Shown here one piece after another: positions 56,390 through 64,000 of a stretch of 64,000 nucleotides of DNA (position 1 is the first letter of the stretch; every line of letters begins with the position of its first letter). Both the position numbers and the translations under genes were made by a program. Under the pieces are notes generated by a model. It ran no database searches. It was not told the origin of the DNA and saw only the letters and a list, made by a program, of their open reading frames with translations. Origin of the DNA: Elephas maximus indicus (taxonomy: Eukaryota; Chordata; Mammalia; Proboscidea; Elephantidae); NCBI RefSeq assembly GCF_024166365.1, contig NC_064838.1, positions 3,861,501 to 3,925,500 of the forward strand. Reading direction: 5' to 3'.

Positions 56390-59300
56390 GGTGGTGGCAT
56401 GTGTGTTGCTGTGAAGCTGGAAGCTGTGACACAATATATCAAAAACCAGCAGGTTCACCCATGGTGGACAAGTTTCAGTGGAGCTTCCAGAATAAGATAA
56501 ACTAGGAAGAAGGGCCTGGCAGTCTACTTCCAAAAAAATTGACCAGTGAAAACTTTATGAATAGAAGTGGAACATTGTCTGATATAGTGCCAGAAGAGAA
56601 GCCCCTCAGATTGGAAGGCACTCAAAATATGACAAGGGAAGAGCTGCCTCCTCAAAGTAGAGCCAACCTTAAGAACGGGGATAGAGTCAAGCTTTTGGGA
56701 CCTTCATTTGATGATGTGGCATGACTCAAAATGAGAAGAAACAGCTGCAAACATCCATTAATAATCGGAAAGTGGGATATACAAAGTACAAATGTAGAAA
56801 AATTGCAAGGTATCACAAAGGAAATGGAATGCATAAAGATCGATATCCTAGGCATTAGTGTCCTGAAATGGACCAGTATTGACCATTTTGAATCAGACAA
56901 TCATATGATCTGCTATGCCAGGAATGACAAATTAAAAAGGAATGGTATCACATTCATCACCAAAAAGGACATTTCAAGATCTATCCTGAAGTGCAAATAC
57001 TGTCACTGATAAGATAATACCCATACACCTACAAGGAAGATAAGTTAATACAACTAGTATTCAAAATTGGACGCTTACCACTAATGCCAAAGTTGAGGAA
57101 ATTGAAGATCTGTAGCCTGAAATTGATCAAGCATGCAATCAAGACCAGCTGATAATTACAGGTGATTGGAATGTGAAAGTGGAAAGCAGAGAAGAAGGAT
57201 ATTAGTTGGAAAATGTGGCCTTCATGATAGAAACAACACTGTAGATTGCATGATAGAATTTTGCAAGACCAACAACTTATTCATGGCAAATACCTTTTTT
57301 CAACAACATAAATGGTGACTATACACATGGACCTCACTGGAGGAAAACACAGGAATCAAATCGACTACATTTGTGGAAAGAGATGATGGAGAAGCTCAAT
57401 GTCATTAGTCAGAACATGGGCAGGGGCAGAATGTGGAACATACCATCAATTTCTCATATTCAAGTTTAAGTAGAAGCTGGAGGAACTTAAAACAAGTCCA
57501 CCAGAACCAAAATATGACCTTGAGAATATCCTACCTTAATTTGGAGACCATCTCAAGAACAGATTTGATGCATTGAACACTAATGACTGAGGACCAGATG
57601 AGTTCATCATGAGGAAACAAAAGTCATTAAAAAGAGAGTAAAGAAACAAAAGACCAAAATGAATGTCAGAAGAGACGCTGAAACTCCCTCTTGAACATAG
57701 AGTAGCTGAAGCAAATGGAAGAAACAATGAAGTAGAAGAGCTGAACAGAAGATTTCAAAGAACAGCTCAAGAAGACAAAGTAAAGTATAATAATGAAATG
57801 TGCAAAGACCTGGAGTTAGAAAACCAAAAGAGAAGAACACACTCAGCATTTCTGAAGCTGAAAAACTAAGAACAAAATGCAAGCCTCGAATTGCAATATT
57901 GAAGGATTCTATGGGGAAAATATTGAATGATGCAGGAAGCATCAAAAGAAGGAAATAATACACAGTCACTGTACCAAAAAGAATTGGTCGACGTTCAACT
58001 ATTTCAGGATGTAACACATTATCAAGAACTGATGGTACTGAAGGAAGAGGTCCAAGCAGCACTGAAGGCACTGGTAAAAAACAAAGTTCCAGGGATTGAG
58101 GGAACACCAAGTGAGATATTTCAATAAATGGATGCAACACTGGAGGGACTCACTCATCTATACCAAGAAATTTGGAAGGCAGCTTCTTGGCCAACTGAAT
58201 GGAAAAGATCCATATTTATGCCCATTCCAAAGAAAGGTGGTCCAATAGAATGTGGAAATTATGGAACAGTATCACTAATATCTCACACAAGTAAAATCTT
58301 CTGAAGATCATTCAAAAGTGGTTGCCACAGTACACTGACAGGGAACTATCTGAAGTTCAAGCCAGATCAGAAGAGGTTGTGGAAAGAAGGATACCATTGC
58401 TGATGTCAGATGGCCCTTGGCTGAAAGTAGAGAATACCAGAAAGTTGTTTACCTCTGTTTTATTGACTGTGCAAAGGCATTTGACTGAGTGGATCGTAAC
58501 AAATTATGGATAACATTGCGAGGAATGGGAATTCCGGAACACTTCATTGTGCTCATGACAAGTCTGTTTAGACCAAGAGGCAGTCATTTGAATAGAATAA
58601 GAGGATGCTGCATGGTTTAAACTTAAGAAAGGTTTGTGTCAGGGTTGTGTGCTTTCACCATACTAATTCAATCTGTATGCTGAGCAAATAATCCAAGAAG
58701 CTGGACTATATGAAGAAGAATGCAGGATCAGGATTGGAGGAAGACTCACTAACTACTTGCATTATGCAGACAACACAACTTTGCTTGCTGAAAGTGATGA
58801 GGACTTGAAGCACTTACTGATGAAGATCAAAGACTACAGCCTTCAGCATGGATTGCATCTCAACATAAACAAAAACCCTCACCACTGGATCAATATGCAG
58901 TATCATGATAACAAAATACCAAAAACATGTTGCTGTCGATTTGATTCCAAGCTCAGCTGCTAACCAAAAGATCCACAGTTCTAATCCACCAGCTGCTCCT
59001 TGGAAACCCTATGGGGCTGCTCTACTCTGTCTGTAGGGTCGCTATGAGTTGGATTTGACTTGGTGACAATGTTCTTTTTTTTTAACATCATGATAAATGG
59101 AGAAAATATTGAAGTTGTCAAGGATTTCATTTTACTTGGATTCATAATCAACACCCATGGAAGCCACAGTCAAGAAATCAAATGGCATATTGCTTTGGGC
59201 AAATTTGCTGCAACCGTCCTCTTTAAAGTGTTGAAAAGCAAAGGTATCACTTTGAGGACTAAGCCATGATATTTCTAGTTACATCATATGCATAGGAAAG

Positions 59301-59678
59301 CTGAACAATGAATAAGGAATACTGAAAAAGAATTGATGCCTTTGAATTATGGTGTTTGCAAAGAATATTGAATATACTTGGACTTCCAGAAGAACAAACA
59401 AGTCTGTCTTGGAAACATGAATGGCGAGACTTCCTCTCATATACTTTGGACATGTTATCAGGAGGGACCAGTCCCTGGAGAAGGACATCGTGCTTGTTAA
59501 AGTAGAGGATCAGCAAAAAAGAGGAAGACCCTGGACAAAATGTATTGACACAGTGGCTGCGACAATGGGCTCAAACATAGCAATGATTGTGGGGATAGCG
59601 CAGGATTGGGCAGTATTTGTAGTGCTGTACATAGTGTCTCTGTGAGTTGGAATTGACTCAATGGCACCTAACAACAAC
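56390..59678 (+). mobile_element. RTE-C: longest RTE copy, 3.3 kb with 175-bp SINE insert
   Basis: It extends further 5' than any other RTE copy here: a leader from about 56390 ('ggcctggcagtctacttcc', 'atgaatagaagtggaacatt'), then the endonuclease start IGKWDIQSTNVEKLQGITKE at 56748-56807, followed by MECIKIDILGISVLKWTSID. The RT region is at about 58030-58800; the catalytic box at 58757 reads YADN, not YADD. The C-terminal part is at 59085-59270, and the tail ends (AAC)n at 59678. The 5' limit is estimated. Many stops and frameshifts are present, so it is dead. Confidence 0.85.
58912..59086 (+). mobile_element. AfroSINE with inverted 5' end, inside RTE-C
   Basis: 58912-58950 is the SINE 3' tail in reverse ('catgttgctgtcgatttgat'). 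From about 58955 it is a plus-strand SINE from 'gctgctaaccaaaagatcc' to the tail and T-run; the first 30 or so bases of the head are missing. The TSD ATCATGATAA lies at 58902-58911 and 59087-59096. Confidence 0.82.
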
Positions 59679-59795
59679 ATTATGTGATTAATTTTTTTAC
59701 TTATTCATTGAATTTAAACCTCTTAATGGTGGGAGTCAAGCCCGTTTTTTATACCATTTTATCTCAGTGCCCAGCACAATTCTAGCGACTTAGTA

Positions 59796-60405
59796 AGCCA
59801 GTCCCAAACCAAGCCCGTTGCCACTGGGTTGATTGCAGTTCATATTGACCCTATAATGACAAAGTAGAACTGCCTCAAAGGGTTTCCAAGGTTTTAATAT
59901 TATTTTAATTTAATTTAATATTATTCCAAGGTTTTAATAATATTCTTGGCTAAGTCTATTGAATGTACCACAGACTGCCAGATGGATGAACAAGTTTTTC
60001 TTGGAAGAAATAGATCCAGAATGTTTCTTACAAGCGAGGCTGATGATGCTTGTCTTGCATACTTTGGACATGTTATCGGGAGGGACCAGTCCTTGGGGAA
60101 GGTCATTGTGCTTGGTAAAGTAGAGGATCAGTGAAAAAGAGGAAGACCCTCAACAAGATAGATTGGTCCAGTGGCTGTAACAATGACTCAAACACAGCAA
60201 TGATTGTGAGGACATCACAGGACCAGGGAGTGTTTTGTTCTGTTGTAATTGGGTCAGTATGAGTCTGAACCAACTTGAAGGCACCTAACAATAATCTTTA
60301 CGGAAGCTGACTGCCACACTTTCTCCACAGCAGCAGCTGGTGGGTTTGAACCTCTGACCTTTCAGTTAGCAGCCGAGCACTTAGCCACTGTGTCACCAGG
60401 CCTCC
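59796..60405 (-). mobile_element. AfroSINE (long-core), split by an RTE fragment
   Basis: The SINE 3' part is at 59796-59900 ('accaagcccgttgccactgg', 'aactgcctcaaagggtttcc'). The head part is at 60293-60405 ('ataatctttacggaagctga', 'cagcagcagctggtgggttt', 'gccactgtgtcaccaggcct'). The outer TSD GACTTAGTA is at 59787-59795 and 60411-60419. Sequence at 59896-59941 contains a local duplication of the 'ccaaggttttaat' block. Confidence 0.8.
59942..60292 (+). mobile_element. RTE 3'-end fragment inside AfroSINE
   Basis: Plus-strand RTE C-terminal codons ('tgtaccacagactgccagat', 'ttggacatgttatcgggagg', 'aaagaggaagaccctcaaca') and the tail 'agtatgagtctgaaccaact' to 'cacctaacaataa'. It is a 0.35-kb 5'-truncated copy. 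Confidence 0.85.
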
Positions 60406-60419
60406 TTAGGGACTTAGTA

Positions 60420-61274
60420 GGTCTCTATAAATATTTGTTTATTTAATAAAACAATAGTTTAATATCTACTAATACCTACTACATCTTCAGCAGTAAGAAT
60501 AAAAAAAAATTAGATATAGGTTTTTTCTTGAAGAAGTTATCCATTTCATTGGAGGAGAAAAAAATGTAAAATAATTAAAAAGCTATGTAAGAAAAAATGT
60601 TCAGTATGTTAAGGCTGCGACAAGTTCAACAAGATTTTAGAGAAGAAGGTGTTTCTTTGTCATGGCCAAAGAAAATTTCATTGAAAAGGTAAGAATTGAT
60701 AAAGACCTTGAAGATTGAATCAAATTTGAATAGATGAAATAAAGTTTACTAAATGTTTGAACTTTATCCTTTAGGTGCTATTTTAGATAAAGGAGATTTT
60801 TGAGTTGTAGAATTATGTAATCAATATCTTTAGGAAAAGGTATTCGTATATAGGTGTTTAGAAGGACTTATTAGGGATAGCAGCTAGTAAAGCGTTATTA
60901 TAGTAGTTTACATGTGAGCTGATAAAACCCTGGGCTAGTGTGGGGGGAACTGAAAGAGAAAGGAATGGAGGGGTGTAAGATATTTGTTAAGACAAAAAGC
61001 AGGAATTTAGAACTGATTTGATATAAGAATGCAAGGAGGGTATAAGTATGATACCTGGGAAACTATAAAAATAGGGAAATTAGGGAGGACTTTGAGAAGG
61101 AATGAATGGGGTATCAATAAGATAAATACTACAAAAAAGTAAAGAAGAAGGAAGATTGAAAAATGGTGATTAAATTCAATAAGAAAAATATTACTGCCTA
61201 CTTTCGAGGAAGCAGTGTCAACAGAGTGTTAAAGTGGAAGTCAGACTGACCAAAAACTTACATGAAGAGAGTGT
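60420..61274. other. Unassigned, possibly old L2-like sequence
   Basis: No gene. Phrases such as 'ttattatagtagtttacatg' and 'ggctagtgtgggggg' (about 60895-60950) recall a common ancient LINE 3' region, but the match is too weak to classify. Confidence 0.3.
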
Positions 61275-61603
61275 AGTATTCTAATACCAAACAAGGGGAT
61301 ACTATGTGGTTCAGAACTGGAAAAGGTGTGTGGCTGAATCCTTTCACCTTACTTATTTATTTAATCTGTATGCAGGACAGATAATCTCAGAAGCCAGACG
61401 ACATGAAGAAGAGCACGGCATCAAGGTACAGGAAGATTCATTAACAATCTGTAATATGCAGGTGACATAACCTTGCTTGCCAAAAATGAAAACAACTGGA
61501 AGCACTTATTAGTAAAAGTCAAAGGCTACAGACTTCAGTGTAGATTACACCTGAACATGAAGAAAACAAAAATCCTTAAAATTGGGCCAATAAACAATAT
61601 AAT

Positions 61604-61795
61604 TATGTCCTTTTCTAACAACTAGTCTTTCCTGATGACTTATCCAAAGTAAGCAAGTCAAATCTTGCCATCTTCACTTCTAAGGAAAATTCTGGTTGTA
61701 TTTCTTCTAAGACTGATTTGTTCCTTCTTCTGGAAGTCCATGATATATTCAATACTCTTTGCTAACACCACAGTTCGAATGCATCAATTCTTCTT
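61604..61795. repeat. Inverted repeat, left arm (192 bp)
   Basis: Reverse complement of 62018-62209 with only 3 differences seen by direct comparison. The left arm runs against the strand of RTE-D and sits where about 14 bp of normal RTE sequence should be. The spacer is 222 bp. The two arms give the same antisense peptide start, MPSSLLRKILVVFLLRLICS, on opposite strands. Confidence 0.95.
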
Positions 61796-62017
61796 GAAGA
61801 AGTTGAAGTTATCAATGATTTCATCCTACTTGGATCAACGGCAGCACTTAAGAAATCAAGCAACATATCATATTGGGACAATCTGCTATAAAAGGTCTCT
61901 TTAAAGTTTGAAAAAGAAGTATGTCACTTTGATGACCTAGGTGTGTCTGACCTAAGCCATTGTCTTTTCAATTGTCTCAGATTCATGCAAAAGTTGGACA
62001 GTGAATAAGGAAGACAG

Positions 62018-62209
62018 AAGAAGAATTGATGCATTCGAACTGTGGTGTTGGCAAAGAGTATTGAATATATCATGAACTTCCAGGAGAAGGAACAAATCAG
62101 TCTTAGAAGAAATACAACCAGAATTTTCCTTAGAAGTGAAGATGGCAAGATTTGACTTGCTTACTTTGGATAAGTCATCAGGAAAGACTAGTTGTTAGAA
62201 AAGGACATA
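62018..62209. repeat. Inverted repeat, right arm (192 bp, the source)
   Basis: Normally placed RTE-D C-terminal sequence, which was copied in inverted orientation to 61604-61795. Confidence 0.95.
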
Positions 62210-62324
62210 CTATTTGGTAAAATAGAGGACCAATGAAAATGAGGGAAGATTTCAGTGAGATGGATTGACATAATTGCTGCAACAATGGACCCAAACATGA
62301 ACATGGCATATGAATGGGTAGATT

Positions 62325-63015
62325 TTCTTTTTTTTTTTATTGTACTTTAGATGAAGGTTTACAGAACAAGCTAGCTTTTCATTAAACAGTTAGTACACAT
62401 ACTGTTTTATGACAACCCCACAACATGTCAACACTCTCCCTTCTCAACCTTGGATTCCCAATTATCAACTTTCCTGTACCCTCCTGCCTTATAGTTCTTG
62501 CCCCTGGGCTGGTATGCCCCTTTAGTCTCATTTTGTTTTATGGGCCTGTCTAATCTTTGCCTGAAGGGTGAACCTCAGGAGTGACTTCATTACTGAGCTA
62601 AAAGGGTGTCCGGGGGCCATATTCTTGGGGTTTCTCCAGTCTCTGTCAGGCCAGTAAGTCTGCTCTTTTTTTGTGAGTTAGAATTTTATCCTACATTTTT
62701 CTCCAGCTCTGTCCAGGACCCTCTATTGTGATCCCTGTCAGAGCAGTCAGTGGTAGTAGCTGGGCACCATCTAGTTGTACTGGACTCAGTCTGGCGAAGG
62801 CTGTGGTAGTTGTGGTCCATTAGTCCTTTGGACTAATCTTTGCTTTGTGTCCCCAGAGAGGTGAGACCACTGAAGTATCTTAGATGGCCGCCCACAAGCT
62901 TTTAAGACCCCAGATGCTACTCACCAAAGTAAAATGTAGAACATTTGCTTTGTACTCTATGTTATGCCAATTGAGCTAGATGTTCCCTGAGACCAAGGTC
63001 CTCACAGCCCTCAGT
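62325..63015 (-). mobile_element. L1-H: old L1 3' UTR inside RTE-D
   Basis: T-run at 62328, then a diverged reversed L1 3' UTR ('attgtactttagatgaaggt', 'ttagatggccgcccacaagc', 'ttttaagaccccagatgcta'). It is more diverged from L1-A than L1-C to L1-F are, so it belongs to an older subfamily. It ends near 63015, where the RTE-D tail resumes. Confidence 0.8.
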
Positions 63016-63107
63016 GGATTGGACAGTTTTTCTTCCAGTGTACATAAGGTCTCCATGAGTCAGACCCAACTGGAAGGCAAATAACAACAACAACAAGTAT
63101 TCTAATA

Positions 63108-64000
63108 GTGAATGGCATGTTATAAAGGAAGTTAAAGAATAAAGTAATGATGGCCTTCATTGATATATTAACAATAACAATAGGTAACTAATAATGAAAT
63201 ATGTCATGAATTTAGGAATATTTAGACCAAAAAGGAAAAAAAAAGTATGTTAAGGAGATTAGGCATAGTCAGAACTGCGCAGATCCTGGTACTTGATGGG
63301 CTCTCAATAAATATTTATTGATGAAATATTGGTTGTTTGGAACAGTGCCATGCCTCTCACTCTAGATTTGATTGACTGAATTTTCCTGATCAGAACTAGC
63401 TCTCTTCTAGAAAAGAATTGGGAAGAATGAAGTCAGAAGCTAACTAACATCAACAGGAAGAAGAAAAGATTTTTGCCAAGCTACGTCAGGCTGTGAGGGA
63501 GCAGGGCAAGAAGCAGAATTGCTGCAACTCTTATAAAAAAAATCATTGGGCAGGGCCACCTGTTACCATGCCCTGCCCTAAGTGCAAAGGGCTTGAGTAT
63601 TTGATCTCCTCTACTTGTATTCCTTACATTACCCTATTGTCTCTCAATTGTTTTCCATCCTCCACATCTTTACTCCCTACACCCCATCTCTTTCACCTTT
63701 CTTCTCTCCTTACTTCCAGAAATTCTTACTTACCCTTGACCCTGTTTTCTCAGTATTGGTTGACTTAAAATTTGAATCTAATTCTTACATGGAAAGTACT
63801 GTCTTTAGAGTAATAGATGAGGTGCTAAATGAGAGCTTTCAAATGTATGCCAAATGTACAAAACTTTTGGACTCTGAAGTCAATGAAAAATAGCATGTGT
63901 GATATTAGTAGGGCTAGGGAAATGAGAATGTAAAGGACTTGGGAAGAAAAAGGTGCTGAAGAATAGAGAGAAAATAGTTACAACAAAATGAAGCGTGGGG
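63108..64000. other. No recognised gene at the right edge
   Basis: AT-rich sequence. 'ctctcaataaatatttattg' near 63300 recalls an L2 or MIR 3' end but is too short to assign. Frames of 91 and 92 codons at 63493-63893 overlap in different registers and have no recognised motif. Confidence 0.4.

Larger units (their letters stand above)
61287..63095 (+). mobile_element. RTE-D: decayed RTE with two later rearrangements
   Basis: Plus-strand RTE from the post-motif-A RT region ('caaggggatactatgtggtt') to the tail 'ctccatgagtcagacccaac' and (AAC)n. A perfect 12-bp TSD AGTATTCTAATA lies at 61275-61286 and 63096-63107. Inside are a 190-bp inverted copy of its own C-terminal region (61604-61795) and an L1 3' UTR (62325-63015). 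The catalytic box near 61460 ('tatgcaggtgacataa') is mutated to read YAGD. Confidence 0.88.

Noticed and set aside
61604..62209. CRISPR array or terminator hairpin
   Set aside because: It is a single pair of long inverted arms of RTE origin in a mammalian genome, with no spacer-repeat series.
1..64000. A new multi-gene biological system
   Set aside because: I looked for clustered host-like genes on both strands. Nearly all long frames fall into L1, RTE, L2 or satellite sequence, so nothing supports such a system here.

Overview
This window is a gene desert made almost entirely of nested retrotransposons from a placental mammal, very probably an afrotherian and most likely elephant-like. The main clue is a tRNA-derived SINE matching the AfroSINE family. 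It has an A-box and B-box head and a 3' tail of the type GGGTCGCTATGAGTCGGAAT...GACGGCA. With it are many copies of an RTE/BovB-clade LINE ending in (AAC)n, and a young L1 family with an unusually long 3' UTR of about 1 kb. Ancient mammal-wide repeats (MIR, L2-like, L1M, an MLT1-type LTR) form the older background. I found no intact host protein-coding gene, no RNA gene and no CRISPR or prokaryotic system. The species call is inference; no database was searched.

Layout. 1-4.5 kb: old L1M pieces, MIR and AfroSINEs. 4.5-12.03 kb: one full-length plus-strand L1 (5' UTR, broken ORF1, broken ORF2, 3' UTR) with a 15-bp target site duplication (TSD). 12-18.6 kb: AfroSINEs, and a three-layer nest of MIR, AfroSINE and RTE at 13.5-16.7 kb. 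18.6-20.3 kb: minus-strand RTE. 20.6-24.3 kb: an L2-like LINE split by a TG-rich tract of alternating purines and pyrimidines, an L1 fragment with a SINE in it, and a minus-strand processed pseudogene of TDGF1 (CRIPTO). 24.45-42.87 kb: one minus-strand full-length L1 bounded by a 12-bp TSD, into which a SINE and at least three younger L1s have jumped. Part of this nest (4,766 bp) was then duplicated in tandem, with no difference that I can see. 42.9-47.9 kb: MIR, a scrambled RTE, an L2 piece, a young AfroSINE with a doubled tail, and an MLT1-type LTR. 48-51 kb: 5'-truncated L1 with a 15-bp TSD. 51.4-54.7 kb: an RTE inside an RTE, the inner one with a 5' inversion. 56.4-59.7 kb: the longest RTE copy, carrying an inverted SINE. 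59.8-63.1 kb: an AfroSINE split by RTE sequence, then an RTE copy holding a recent inverted duplication and an old L1 tail.

The elements do not work together as a pathway. Each records an insertion, and the TSDs give the order: MIR and L2 first, then AfroSINE, RTE and older L1s, then young L1s, and finally the tandem duplication and the small inverted duplication. All LINE reading frames seen are broken by stops or frameshifts, so I expect no autonomous element here. The most notable items are the 4.77-kb tandem duplication, whose breakpoints lie in L1 homology; the TDGF1 retropseudogene; the 190-bp inverted duplication at 61.6/62.0 kb; and the 5'-inverted RTE copies.
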